Shown one piece after another: positions 1 through 8,901 of a stretch of 64,000 bases of DNA (positions are counted from its first letter, which is position 1; each line of letters starts with the position of its first letter). The notes under the pieces are model-generated. The model was not told where the DNA came from, did no database searches, and was given only the letters and a program-made list of their open reading frames with translations. The position numbers were made by a program, and so were the translations under genes. Source of the DNA: Chloroflexota bacterium. GTDB lineage: Bacteria > Chloroflexota > Anaerolineae > Aggregatilineales > J027. Location of the stretch: NCBI GenBank assembly GCA_016234595.1, contig JACRBG010000053.1, forward strand, positions 1 to 64,000, in the 5' to 3' direction.

Positions 1-136
1 CACCGCACAGATAATTCCATTCAGCAAATCATGTGTAAAGGAGGCATCTATCGGGGCCGATTTTAGGCATAACGACGATTTTTAAACACGCGCAATTCGC
101 TCTGTTTTGATTGATTCAATTTAGGAGGATTTTGAA

Positions 137-1084
137 ATGAAATTGGTGAAATTCTGTCTACTGCTCGCGTTGATGGTCACATTTGTAGGTGCAGTCAATG
201 TGAAAGCCCAAGGCGGCGAAGGCCTGACCATTGGTTTCTCGCAAATTGGTTCCGAAAGCGCTTGGCGCACGTCCTTTACCGATGCTGTCAAAGCTGAAGC
301 CGAAGCCCGTGGCATCAACTTGCTGTTCTCCGATGCCCAACAGCAACAAGAAAATCAAATTGCAGCCATGCGTGCGTGGATTGCTCAAGGTGATGTAGAC
401 GCCATCATTCTGGCCCCCGTGGTTGAAAGCGGTTGGGACGATGTTCTGCAAGAAGCGCAGGACGCTGGTATTCCCGTTGTGATTGTTGACCGTAATGTTG
501 ATTCCGACCCCTCGCTGTATGTTACCCGCGTTTCCTCTGACTTTGTACACGAAGGCCGTTTGGCCGCCGCATGGTTGGTGCAGGCCACTTCTGGTCAATG
601 CAGTATTGTTGAACTGCAAGGTACCGTTGGTTCCGCAGCAGCCAATGACCGTATGGCTGGCTTCAAAGAAGTGATTGCTCTCTTCCCCGGTATGCAAATC
701 GTTGCCTCGGAAACAGGCGACTTTGTACGCGCTCAGGGCAAGCAGGTTATGGAAAGCTTCCTCAGCAGCATGGACCCAGCCGAAATTTGTGCCGTATGGG
801 CGCACAATGACGACATGGCGATTGGCGCTATCGAAGCCATCAAAGAAGCTGGCCTCGTTCCCGGCAAGGATATTCTGGTTGTTTCCGTAGACGCAATTCC
901 TGACATCTTCGCTTCACTAGATGCTGGCGAGACCAATGCAACGGTTGAACTCAGCCCCTTCATGGGTGGCCCAGCGTTTGACGCCGTTGTTGCTACGCTC
1001 AATGGTGAAGAACTGCCCAAGTGGATTCCAGTTGCTGGCAAGCTGTATACCAGCCGCGCCGCCTATGATGCCGATCATCAATAG
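137..1084 (+). CDS. ytfQ: Sugar ABC transporter substrate-binding protein (YtfQ-like)
   Basis: This 315-residue exported protein belongs to the periplasmic binding protein type I (ribose/galactofuranose) family. Residues 1-25 form a Sec signal peptide with a Lys-rich start, a hydrophobic core and a cut site near VKAQ. The mature part begins with the usual first beta strand (TIGFSQIGSESAW), and the NDDMAIGAIEAIKEAG segment near residue 224 is typical of the fold. The start is fixed by AGGAGG at 123-128, 8 bases before the ATG. The order binding protein, double ATPase, permease, permease copies the E. coli ytfQ-ytfR-ytfT-yjfF galactofuranose system. The arabinose genes downstream suggest L-arabinose, perhaps in furanose form, as substrate; that part is inference. 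Confidence 0.88.
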   Translation: MKLVKFCLLLALMVTFVGAVNVKAQGGEGLTIGFSQIGSESAWRTSFTDAVKAEAEARGINLLFSDAQQQQENQIAAMRAWIAQGDVDAIILAPVVESGWDDVLQEAQDAGIPVVIVDRNVDSDPSLYVTRVSSDFVHEGRLAAAWLVQATSGQCSIVELQGTVGSAAANDRMAGFKEVIALFPGMQIVASETGDFVRAQGKQVMESFLSSMDPAEICAVWAHNDDMAIGAIEAIKEAGLVPGKDILVVSVDAIPDIFASLDAGETNATVELSPFMGGPAFDAVVATLNGEELPKWIPVAGKLYTSRAAYDADHQ

Positions 1085-1099
1085 CTAGTACGTGAGGTA

Positions 1100-1184
1100 G
1101 GAGGGGCATAACCCAATCCCCTCCGACCATTACGGAGCGGAAATCAACAAAGCAGCGGAGTGGTTGCAGGTTGATTTCCCTCCG
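1100..1184 (+). promoter_or_regulatory. Two intercistronic hairpins after the binding-protein gene
   Basis: Two inverted repeats lie in the 149-base gap between the binding-protein and ATPase genes. The first pairs GGAGGGG (1100-1106) with CCCCTCC (1118-1124). The second pairs GGAAATCAAC (1139-1148) with GTTGATTTCC (1170-1179) and extends through GGAG/CTCC around a one-base bulge. Neither is followed by a T run, so they look more like mRNA-stabilising or attenuating structures than a full terminator. Such structures often keep binding protein in excess over the membrane components. Confidence 0.6.
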
Positions 1185-1233
1185 ACATCACTTAAGGGTG
1201 ACTATCTTACCAAATTTATAGGGCTATTGAATT

Positions 1234-2748
1234 ATGAGTACCAACGAGCAGCCTGCCTTGCTAGAGGTGCGGGGTCTCACCAAAACATTCACGGCGACAC
1301 CTGCATTATCCGACGTTGATTTCACATTATATCCGGGTGAGGTTCATGCAGTGTTGGGCGAAAACGGCGCTGGCAAATCAACCCTGATTAAGCTCATCAC
1401 CGGAGTTTATAAACGCGACGCCGGGACCATTCATCTAAACGGCAAAACGATTGAACCTCGTAATCCCCGCCATGCTCAAGAATTGGGCATTAGCGCCGTC
1501 TATCAGGAAATTAATCTTATCCCGACCCTGTCGGTAGCAGAGAATCTTTTTGTGGGCCGCCAGCCGCGTTTTCTCGGCATGGTGAGTATGCAGCTCACCA
1601 ACAACAAGGCCCGTAAGCTACTTAAGACATTCAATATTGATATTGATGTCACACGCGACCTTTCAGCCTATTCCATCGCCATTCAGCAGATTGTGGCGAT
1701 TGTGCGGGGAGTTGATCTTTCCGCCAAAATCCTCATTCTGGATGAACCCACATCGAGCTTGGATAGACATGAAGTGGAAACGTTGTTTTCGGTGATCCGT
1801 TCCCTGAAAGAACGCGGCATCGGAATCTTATTGATTACGCATTTTCTTGATCAAGTATATGAAATTTCAGATCGTATCACGGTGCTCCGTAATGGTCGTA
1901 AAGTTGGCGAGCACCTGACCAAAGAATTACCGAGAAAGAAACTTATCTCCGAGATGCTGGGCCGGGAGTTTACCGAGACGTTGGGTAAGCGGAGCAGCCA
2001 AACCACTGCTGACAACAGTAAACACGAGACCTTCCTTGATGTCAAAGGTTTTGCCAAACGTGGCATGATCGAATCCTTCGACCTCGAAATCAAGAAGGGC
2101 GAAATCGTTGGATTAGCAGGGTTGCTGGGGTCGGGACGTACGGAACTGGGCCAACTGGTATTTGGCATTAATCGGAGCGAACAGGGTGAAGCCTTTGTTG
2201 AGGGTAAAAAGGTAAGACTCAACTCCCCACGCAAAGCCATCCATCATGGATTTGGCCTTTGCCCGGAAGACCGTAAAGTCGAAGGCCTGATTGCTGATTT
2301 GACCGTGCGTGAAAATATTATCCTCGCGCTCCAAGCCAAAATGGGGTGGTATCGGCATATCCCTTACAGGCGGCAGGAGCAGTTTGCTAACGAAATGATT
2401 GCCGCCTTACACATTGCCACCCCGGATGCTGAGAAGCCTGTCGGTCAACTTTCTGGCGGCAACCAACAAAAGGTCATCTTGGCCCGCTGGCTGGTGTCCA
2501 ATCCTGAATTCCTTATTTTGGATGAGCCAACCCGCGGGATTGATATTGGGGCACATGCCGAAATCATCAACATCATCAAACGGCTTGCCAAAGAAGGAAA
2601 AGCCATGATGGTCATTTCCTCCGAGTTGGCGGAAATCGTGGATTATAGTGACAGGGTGGTGGTGCTGCGTGACCGCAAAAAGCTCACGGAACTGACGGGC
2701 GATGAAATCAGTGAAGACGCTATCATGCACGCGATTGCGGAGAAGTAG
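1234..2748 (+). CDS. ytfR: Sugar ABC transporter ATP-binding protein, two ABC domains (YtfR-like)
   Basis: This 504-residue cytoplasmic ATPase has two tandem ABC domains and would energise import by the two permeases that follow. The N-terminal domain has Walker A GENGAGKST near residue 43 and Walker B ILILDEPTSSLD near residue 168. Its signature is degenerate (YSIAIQQ instead of LSGGQ), which is usual in this subfamily. The C-terminal domain has the modified P-loop GLLGSGRTELG, the signature QLSGGNQQKV and Walker B FLILDEPTRGID. The length matches the RbsA/MglA/YtfR family of about 500 residues. The gene ends 2 bases before the next start, so the two are translationally coupled. Confidence 0.93.
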   Translation: MSTNEQPALLEVRGLTKTFTATPALSDVDFTLYPGEVHAVLGENGAGKSTLIKLITGVYKRDAGTIHLNGKTIEPRNPRHAQELGISAVYQEINLIPTLSVAENLFVGRQPRFLGMVSMQLTNNKARKLLKTFNIDIDVTRDLSAYSIAIQQIVAIVRGVDLSAKILILDEPTSSLDRHEVETLFSVIRSLKERGIGILLITHFLDQVYEISDRITVLRNGRKVGEHLTKELPRKKLISEMLGREFTETLGKRSSQTTADNSKHETFLDVKGFAKRGMIESFDLEIKKGEIVGLAGLLGSGRTELGQLVFGINRSEQGEAFVEGKKVRLNSPRKAIHHGFGLCPEDRKVEGLIADLTVRENIILALQAKMGWYRHIPYRRQEQFANEMIAALHIATPDAEKPVGQLSGGNQQKVILARWLVSNPEFLILDEPTRGIDIGAHAEIINIIKRLAKEGKAMMVISSELAEIVDYSDRVVVLRDRKKLTELTGDEISEDAIMHAIAEK

Positions 2749-2750
2749 AA

Positions 2751-3860
2751 ATGGTAGAAATGGAAAAACAGGTAGTGGCGCCTCTCGACGAGAATAAACC
2801 ACGCAGGACGCCCAACTTTAAGTGGAGCAATATTCTTAGAGGCGACAACCGTGCCCTTTGGACGATCTTGGCCCTCGTTATTATCTTAATAGTTGATCGC
2901 ATGGTATCGCCGAGTTTTTTCACCGTCCGTATGGTCAATGGTCGCTTGACCGGCAGCCTTATCAATACACTGGACGGGGCCGCGCCGATTATTCTGCTTT
3001 CAATCGGTATGACGCTGGTCATCGCTACCAAAGGTGTTGATCTTTCGGTGGGCGCAGTGATGGCGATTTGTGGTGCAGTAGCCGCCGTGCTGATTAACCG
3101 ACACGAGGCCGGATCGGACAATATTTTGTACTATCCGGGGTTCGTGATTGCCATTGCGATTTTGGCGGGTGCGGCTTGCGGGTTGTGGAACGGTATCTTG
3201 GTTGCGCTGTTTGATATCCAGCCCATCATCGCCACGCTCATTTTGATGGTGGCGGGTCGTGGAATCGCCCAAATGATCACCGACGGCCAATCGCCGACGT
3301 TCAGCAATGAGACCCTCGCCTTTATGGGTCAAGGGACTATCTTTGGAATGCCCTTCCCGGTGTATGTAGCCCTAATTGCGCTGGTGGGGGTTTTTCTGCT
3401 GGTGCGGCGCACGGCACTGGGCCTGTTGATTGAATCAGTCGGGATTAACTCCAAGGCCAGTCGTTATACAGGGGTTAACGCGGCCAGCATCAAATTGTTT
3501 GTCTATATCATCTCCGGTATCTGTGCCGCCATCGCCGGGTTGATTGTGGCGGGTGAAAACACCTATGCTGACCCGCATACCGCTGGCATGTGGTCAGAAC
3601 TCGACGCGATTGTGGCGGTGGTGATTGGTGGGACGCTGCTGAGTGGTGGACGCTTTAACTTGGTGCTGAGTGTGGTGGGTACGCTGATTATCCAAAGTTT
3701 GCGAATCGGCCTGTACATCAGCGATTTGCACCCGAATGCGAACTTGGTCGTCAAGGCCATCGTCATTTTGCTGGTGCTGTTGCTTCAATCTAAGGAATTC
3801 AAACAAGCGATTGGTCGGTTGTTCAAGCCCTTGCTCAAACTTCGAGCAGTTTTCAGATAG
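2751..3860 (+). CDS. ytfT: Sugar ABC transporter permease (YtfT-like)
   Basis: This is a 369-residue integral membrane permease of the BPD_transp_2 family. A polar N-terminal tail of about 40 residues precedes a series of hydrophobic helices. The family hallmark GVDLSVGAVMAICGAVAAV lies near residue 94, and the conserved DAIVAVVIGGTLLSGG segment near residue 285. It would pair with the next gene product as a heterodimeric channel. The tail is longer than in E. coli YtfT. The ATG follows the ytfR-like stop directly. Confidence 0.9.
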   Translation: MVEMEKQVVAPLDENKPRRTPNFKWSNILRGDNRALWTILALVIILIVDRMVSPSFFTVRMVNGRLTGSLINTLDGAAPIILLSIGMTLVIATKGVDLSVGAVMAICGAVAAVLINRHEAGSDNILYYPGFVIAIAILAGAACGLWNGILVALFDIQPIIATLILMVAGRGIAQMITDGQSPTFSNETLAFMGQGTIFGMPFPVYVALIALVGVFLLVRRTALGLLIESVGINSKASRYTGVNAASIKLFVYIISGICAAIAGLIVAGENTYADPHTAGMWSELDAIVAVVIGGTLLSGGRFNLVLSVVGTLIIQSLRIGLYISDLHPNANLVVKAIVILLVLLLQSKEFKQAIGRLFKPLLKLRAVFR

Positions 3861-3877
3861 ATGTTTAGGAGAGCGGT

Positions 3878-4876
3878 ATGAAATCGCGGTTTTTTCCTCT
3901 ATTAGTGACTTTTTTGGTCTTTATTGCAATCTATGCCTATTGCTATTCGCACTTCTCAAGTTTCGGCTCGATGCGGGTGGTTTGCAACCTGCTGCGCGAT
4001 AATGCCCATCTGGGAATCGCGGCCATCGGCATGACGTTTGTGATTATCTCTGGCGGGATTGACCTCTCAGTTGGCTCGGTGATTGCGTTTACCGGGGTGT
4101 TCTGTGCGCTGATGATTACACGCGAAGGAATGGATCCCCGCCTTGCATTTGCCATCGTGTTAGGAATGGGGACGATTTTCGGTGCGGTGATGGGGGTATT
4201 CATTTATTATCTCAAGATTCCGGCCTTCATCGTCACGCTGTCTGGCATGTTTTTGGCGCGTGGCATGGCCTATGTGTTGACCACCGAATCTATCCGCATC
4301 ACCGATCCGCTTTACATCCGGGTGTCCAAGCTAGTGTATATCTTCCCCGACAAAGGCCGTTTCACCTTTGCGGCAGGGGCGTTTTTGGCGGTGTTGGTGC
4401 TCGGTATCTATATTGCCCACTTCACCCGATTTGGGCGGAATGTGTATGCGATGGGTGGCAATGAGACTGCCGCGCTGATGATGGGTGTGCCCGTTGGACG
4501 CACGACCATCATGGTATATACCCTTAGCAGCTTCTTGGCGACTTTCGCGGGTATCGTGCTCTCGCTTTCCAAACGCTCGGGCGACTCGACCATTACGGTT
4601 GGGGCTGAAATGGACATTATCGCGGCGGTGGTCATCGGCGGCACGCTTTTAACTGGTGGGGTCGGCTATGTCATTGGCACGTTTATTGGGGTGCTGCTAC
4701 CGGGAGTTATCCGAACCTATCTTACCCTAGACGGCTCGCTATCCCCATGGTGGATTAAGATCGTCATTGGTGTCCTGCTGTTCGGCTTTATAGCCATGCA
4801 AAAACTCCTCAGCACCCGCCCGAGACTATTCTCATTTAGGCGACAAGTCCGGCCTACCAACGTCTCAACCGCATGA
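3878..4876 (+). CDS. yjfF: Sugar ABC transporter permease (YjfF-like)
   Basis: This is the second permease of the transporter, with 332 residues. An N-terminal helix is followed by NAHLGIAAIGMTFVIISGGIDLS near residue 50, the same helix hallmark as in its partner, and by MDIIAAVVIGGTLLTGG near residue 247. It is the divergent second subunit typical of four-gene YtfQRT-YjfF systems; ribose and xylose systems carry only one permease gene. A ribosome-binding site, AGGAGAG, lies just upstream of the ATG. Its stop overlaps a possible upstream ATG of araB by four bases. Confidence 0.9.
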   Translation: MKSRFFPLLVTFLVFIAIYAYCYSHFSSFGSMRVVCNLLRDNAHLGIAAIGMTFVIISGGIDLSVGSVIAFTGVFCALMITREGMDPRLAFAIVLGMGTIFGAVMGVFIYYLKIPAFIVTLSGMFLARGMAYVLTTESIRITDPLYIRVSKLVYIFPDKGRFTFAAGAFLAVLVLGIYIAHFTRFGRNVYAMGGNETAALMMGVPVGRTTIMVYTLSSFLATFAGIVLSLSKRSGDSTITVGAEMDIIAAVVIGGTLLTGGVGYVIGTFIGVLLPGVIRTYLTLDGSLSPWWIKIVIGVLLFGFIAMQKLLSTRPRLFSFRRQVRPTNVSTA

Positions 4877-4941
4877 AGCACTGGCGATTGGGAAAGATGT
4901 GCGGCTTGATAACAGGTAATCAATTTAAGGCTGATAGAAAA

Positions 4942-6600
4942 ATGTATACCATAGGAATTGATTTTGGAACGCTTTCGGGACGGGCGCTCTTAGTGGATGC
5001 GCGGGATGGCCGTGAAATCGCCACCGCCATTCATGAATATGCCAACGGCGTAATTGACAGCCACTTGCCCGGTTCAGATGAGCCTCTGCCACCCGAATGG
5101 GCCTTGCAAGACCCGCTGGATTATATTGAAGTGTTTAAGCAGACCGTTCCCGCCGTATTACGCTTAAGCGGAGTTGACCCCAAAGAAGTGGTCGGCATTG
5201 GCATTGATTTTACGGCCTGCACGATGCTGCCAGTCAAAGCCGATGGCACGCCGATGTGTGTACTTGATGAATGGAAAAATCACCCTCATGCATGGGTCAA
5301 GCTGTGGAAACATCATGCCTCGCAACCCCAAGCCGATTTAATTAATGCGGTTGCTCGTCAGCGGGGTGAAACATGGCTGGATTATTATGGGGGCAAGATT
5401 TCATCGGAGTGGTTTTTCAGCAAGTCACTACAAATTTTACAAGAAGCCCCGGAAGTGTATCGGGCCACTGATCGCTTGATTGAGGCTGCCGATTGGGTTA
5501 TCTGGCAATTGACGGGTGTTGAAACGCGCAATATGTGTACGGCAGGCTATAAGGCGATGGTGCAGGGGGGTGAGTTCCCATCCCGTGACTATTTCGCCGC
5601 GCTCGATCCAGCCTTTGCGGACGTGGTAGATGAAAAAATGTGCCGGACTTTTGCCCAACTTGGCGACAAAGCAGGGGGATTAACACCCCAAGCCGCTGAG
5701 TGGATGGGCTTGTTGCCGGGGACGACGGTCGCTGTTGCCAATGTGGATGCCCATGTCACCGCACCCGCCGTCAAAGCGGTTGAGCCGGGGATTATGGTCA
5801 TGATTATGGGCACTTCGACCTGTGATGTCATGTGTGGCGAAAACATCAACGTGGTCGAGGGTATGTGCGGGGTTGTGCCCGACGGCATTATCCCGGGTTT
5901 CTATGGCTATGAGGCAGGTCAGAGCGGGGTCGGCGATATTTTCAACTGGTTTGTTGAACACGCCGTGCCGCCTGTTTACCACGCTGCCGCTAAGGAAGCC
6001 AAACTCTCGTTGCACGAATATTTGGAACGTGAGGCCAGCCAGCAAGTCCCCGGGGAACATGGGTTGATTGCGCTGGATTGGTGGAATGGCAACCGCTCAA
6101 CGTTGGTAGATGCCAATGTATCGGGCCTGCTGATTGGAGCGACCCTTGCCACTCGTGCGCCAGACATCTATCGCGCGCTGATTGAATCCACCGCCTATGG
6201 GACACGCGAAATCATTGAGTCGTTTGAAAAACGCGGTGTGCCCGTGCGTGAACTGGTTGCGGCAGGTGGCTTGCCAGAGAAAAACGCCCTGTTACGCCAA
6301 ATTTATGCGGATGTCACCGGACGGCCTTTGAAATTATCGGGGTCAGCCCAAGCCCCGGCGCTCGGATCAGCCATTTATGCAGCGGTGGCGGCGGGGGTGT
6401 ATCCGAACATTCAAGAGGCAGCCGCCCAGATGGGCAAACTCAAGGATGAAGTGGTCATGCCGATTCCAGAGAATCAAGCCGTTTATGATGCGCTGTATGC
6501 CGAGTATAAAACGCTCTATGATTATTTTGGGCGAAGCGAAGGGCAAAATCATATGATGAAGCGGCTCAAGCAAATCCGGAATAAGGCGATGGGCCAATGA
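4942..6600 (+). CDS. araB: L-ribulokinase
   Basis: This FGGY-family kinase phosphorylates L-ribulose to L-ribulose 5-phosphate in the cytoplasm. The N-terminal ATP-binding strand IGIDFGTLSGRALLVDA begins at residue 4 from the start chosen here. Further family segments are GIGIDFTACTMLPV, WKNHPHAW, the C-terminal AAGGLPEKNALLRQIYADV and the glycine-rich SAQAPALGSAIYAAVAAG. I chose the ATG at 4942 (552 residues) over the in-frame ATG at 4873: it puts the first beta strand at the N-terminus as in other ribulokinases, whereas 4873 adds 23 unconserved residues and has no clear ribosome-binding site. The stop overlaps the araD start (ATGA). Confidence 0.93.
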   Translation: MYTIGIDFGTLSGRALLVDARDGREIATAIHEYANGVIDSHLPGSDEPLPPEWALQDPLDYIEVFKQTVPAVLRLSGVDPKEVVGIGIDFTACTMLPVKADGTPMCVLDEWKNHPHAWVKLWKHHASQPQADLINAVARQRGETWLDYYGGKISSEWFFSKSLQILQEAPEVYRATDRLIEAADWVIWQLTGVETRNMCTAGYKAMVQGGEFPSRDYFAALDPAFADVVDEKMCRTFAQLGDKAGGLTPQAAEWMGLLPGTTVAVANVDAHVTAPAVKAVEPGIMVMIMGTSTCDVMCGENINVVEGMCGVVPDGIIPGFYGYEAGQSGVGDIFNWFVEHAVPPVYHAAAKEAKLSLHEYLEREASQQVPGEHGLIALDWWNGNRSTLVDANVSGLLIGATLATRAPDIYRALIESTAYGTREIIESFEKRGVPVRELVAAGGLPEKNALLRQIYADVTGRPLKLSGSAQAPALGSAIYAAVAAGVYPNIQEAAAQMGKLKDEVVMPIPENQAVYDALYAEYKTLYDYFGRSEGQNHMMKRLKQIRNKAMGQ

Positions 6601-7247
6601 TGCTGCAAAAATTACGCCAAGAAGTATGTGAACTGCACGCCGAACTGCCCAAAAATAATTTGGTGGCATGGACGAGCGGTAATGTCAGTGGACGCGACCC
6701 TGAAACAGGCTTGATTGTGATTAAGCCAAGTGGGGTCAAATTCCCTGACCTAACCCCCGAAAATATGATTGTGGTGGACGAAATGGGACGGGTGGTTGAA
6801 GGTGATTTGAAACCGTCGTCCGACACAGCTTCGCATTGTTATATCTATCGCCATCGCCCTACGACCTTCGGAGTCGTGCATACCCATTCGCGCTATGCCA
6901 CTGCCTTTGCTGCGGTTGGGCGCTCGATTCCATGTATTACGACGGCGATGGGGGATGAATTTGGTGGCCCCATTCCATGTGGTGGCTTTGCCCTGATTGG
7001 CGGGGAAGAAATCGGCCAAGTTGTAGTTGAAACATTGGCAAATAGCCACAGCCCCGCTTGTTTGCTGCAAAATCATGGGGTTTTTGCCCTCGGTGAAAAC
7101 GCTGAAGCCGCTGTCAAAGCTGCCATTATGACCGAAGATAACGCCGCAATTGTCTGGACAGCCTTGCAGATCGGTAACCCTATTTCAATCACCGATGAAG
7201 ACATCCAAAAATTGCATCATCGCTATCAGACGATTTACGGGCAGTAA
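6597..7247 (+). CDS. araD: L-ribulose-5-phosphate 4-epimerase
   Basis: This 216-residue class II aldolase-fold enzyme converts L-ribulose 5-phosphate to D-xylulose 5-phosphate, the entry point to the pentose phosphate pathway. Visible family features are the phosphate-binding TSGNVSGRD near residue 23, KPSGV, and the metal-binding His pair in VVHTHSRYATAFA near residue 96. A third His lies in LLQNHGVFALG near residue 156. The paralogous L-fuculose-phosphate aldolases share these motifs, but the araB neighbour favours the epimerase. Start and araB stop overlap by four bases. Confidence 0.9.
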   Translation: MMLQKLRQEVCELHAELPKNNLVAWTSGNVSGRDPETGLIVIKPSGVKFPDLTPENMIVVDEMGRVVEGDLKPSSDTASHCYIYRHRPTTFGVVHTHSRYATAFAAVGRSIPCITTAMGDEFGGPIPCGGFALIGGEEIGQVVVETLANSHSPACLLQNHGVFALGENAEAAVKAAIMTEDNAAIVWTALQIGNPISITDEDIQKLHHRYQTIYGQ

Positions 7248-7272
7248 TTTTAACTTTTTACTTGGAGAAACT

Positions 7273-8736
7273 ATGATGGAAGCACAATATTTAACCCAAC
7301 CCACCGCGGCCTCACGCTTGAATACACGGCCTGTTACGCTGGCGGTTATTGTGGGTAATCGTGGGTTTTTCCCCGATCACCTCGCCCTGAGCGGACGCCA
7401 AGTCATTTTGGAGCAACTGGCGGCGGCGGGTATGAACGCCATTATCACCGATGAAAATCTCACTAATGTGGGAGCGATTGAATCGCTTGAAGAAGCCCGC
7501 ATCTGTGCTGATTTATTTAAACGACATCGAGATGAAATTGATGGCATACTCATCACCTTGCCCAATTTTGGGGATGAGCGAGCGATTGCCAATACATTGC
7601 GGTTTGCTGGCCTCAATGTTCCAGTTCTGGTTCATGCTTTCCCTGACGATATGACCCGCATGAGCATTGCAGATCGGCGTGATAGTTTTTGCGGCAAGAT
7701 GAGCGCCTGCAACAATTTGCATCAATATGGCATTCCCTATTCATTGACCTCCCAGCATACGATGGAGCCGACTGGCGAGGCTTTTCGGCGTGACTTGGAG
7801 AAATTTGCGGCGGTCTGTCGGGTGGTGCGTGGGATGCGAACCGCGCGATTGGGCATGATGGGGGCACGTCCGGAAGCCTTTAAGACCGTGCGCTTTAGCG
7901 AGAAACTTTTGGAGCAATCGGGCATCAGCGTTGAAACCATTGATCTTTCCGAAATTTTTGGGCGGATTGAACGGTTACAAGATAATGATGAGTTAGTTCA
8001 GGCTAAATTGGTCTCGATTAGCCAGTATGCCCGCGTACAAGGTATTCCTGAACTTTCACTCTATCGCATGGCAAAATTTGGGGTGGTGCTGGATGGCTGG
8101 ATGGAAGCTAATGCACTAGACGCCACCGCGATTCAATGTTGGACTTCGATGGAAGAATATTTTGGGATTGTGCCCTGTACACTTATGAGCATGTCGAGCA
8201 ACAGCCTCAACCCATCGGCCTGTGAGACGGATATTGTTGGGGCGCTGGCAATGTTGGCGCTGCAACTGGCGTCGGGGCGGCCCTCGGCGCTGGTAGACTG
8301 GAACAATAATTATGGAGATGACCCCGATAAGGGTGTGGTGTTCCATTGTTCCAATCTGCCCAAGGATATTTTTGTAGACGACATTCCAGTGATGAGCTAT
8401 CAGGAAATTATTGCTGGCTCAGTAGGTGCTGAAAATACGTTTGGTACGATCTATGGACGTATCCGCCAAAATCCGTTTACCTATTTACGCATCACGACCG
8501 ATGATTATGCAGGCTGTATGCGGGCGTATGTGGGCGAGGGTGAATTTACCACCGACCCCATTGATACCTTTGGTGGTTATGGCGTGGTGCGAGTCCCCCG
8601 TTTCCAAGAATTATTGGCCCATATTTGCAATCATGGGTATGAACACCATGTTTCGCTCAATCAGGCGCATGTGGCTGAGGCCGTTCATGAGGCCTTTAGC
8701 AAATATTTGGGCTGGGCGACCTATTATCATCGCTAA
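7273..8736 (+). CDS. L-fucose/L-arabinose isomerase-family protein, probable arabinose isomerase
   Basis: This 487-residue protein is of the FucI/AraA-like superfamily. It lacks the N-terminal signature of canonical AraA and resembles the shorter isomerases often annotated as L-fucose isomerase-like. Probable metal ligands are the Glu in NPSACETDIVGAL near residue 318 and the Asp/His pair in DWNNNYGDDPDK...VVFHCSNLP near residues 341-360. Because araB and araD precede it and no canonical araA is present, it most likely does the missing L-arabinose to L-ribulose step. The start at 7273 follows GGAG with good spacing; a longer in-frame ATG at 7150 would overlap araD by almost 100 bases and is less likely. 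Confidence 0.75.
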   Translation: MMEAQYLTQPTAASRLNTRPVTLAVIVGNRGFFPDHLALSGRQVILEQLAAAGMNAIITDENLTNVGAIESLEEARICADLFKRHRDEIDGILITLPNFGDERAIANTLRFAGLNVPVLVHAFPDDMTRMSIADRRDSFCGKMSACNNLHQYGIPYSLTSQHTMEPTGEAFRRDLEKFAAVCRVVRGMRTARLGMMGARPEAFKTVRFSEKLLEQSGISVETIDLSEIFGRIERLQDNDELVQAKLVSISQYARVQGIPELSLYRMAKFGVVLDGWMEANALDATAIQCWTSMEEYFGIVPCTLMSMSSNSLNPSACETDIVGALAMLALQLASGRPSALVDWNNNYGDDPDKGVVFHCSNLPKDIFVDDIPVMSYQEIIAGSVGAENTFGTIYGRIRQNPFTYLRITTDDYAGCMRAYVGEGEFTTDPIDTFGGYGVVRVPRFQELLAHICNHGYEHHVSLNQAHVAEAVHEAFSKYLGWATYYHR

Positions 8737-8837
8737 AGCGGTTTTCAAGTAGATTGGCCTATTAGGACACGGGGCTAAAGCCGCCGTGCTGAATCTAACT
8801 TGAAGATACAGGTCAGCCAACGTGAAAACCACTGTAG
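8736..8837. repeat. REP-like imperfect palindromic element
   Basis: This is a nested imperfect inverted repeat. An outer pair AGCGGTTTTC (8737-8746) and GAAAACCACT flanks TTCAAGTAGATT/AATCTAACTTGAA, which flanks a GC-rich centre (CACGGGGCTAAAGCCGCCGTG split into two arms). The layout resembles repetitive extragenic palindromes or a small MITE. No second full copy occurs in this window, so the repeat status is inferred from structure alone. Confidence 0.45.
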
Positions 8838-8847
8838 GCTTAACGAG

Positions 8848-8886
8848 ACTGGTGGTAGGGGAGGAATACTCGCTACCACCAGTTTT
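8848..8886 (+). terminator. Rho-independent terminator after the arabinose operon
   Basis: An 11-bp perfect stem ACTGGTGGTAG (8848-8858) / CTACCACCAGT (8873-8883) with a 14-base loop is followed by TTTT. It lies between convergent araBDA-type and kdgK genes. The T run is on the plus side, so it mainly serves the arabinose operon. Confidence 0.7.
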
Positions 8887-8901
8887 ATAAACTATGGGCT
8901 A

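Noticed and set aside
158-805. Long minus-strand frame opposite the first binding-protein gene
   Set aside because: It is antisense to a gene with a full family match and carries no domain pattern.
7150-7272. Longer N-terminus for the isomerase-family gene
   Set aside because: It overlaps araD by almost 100 bases, whereas the ATG at 7273 has its own GGAG site and begins a normal family N-terminus.
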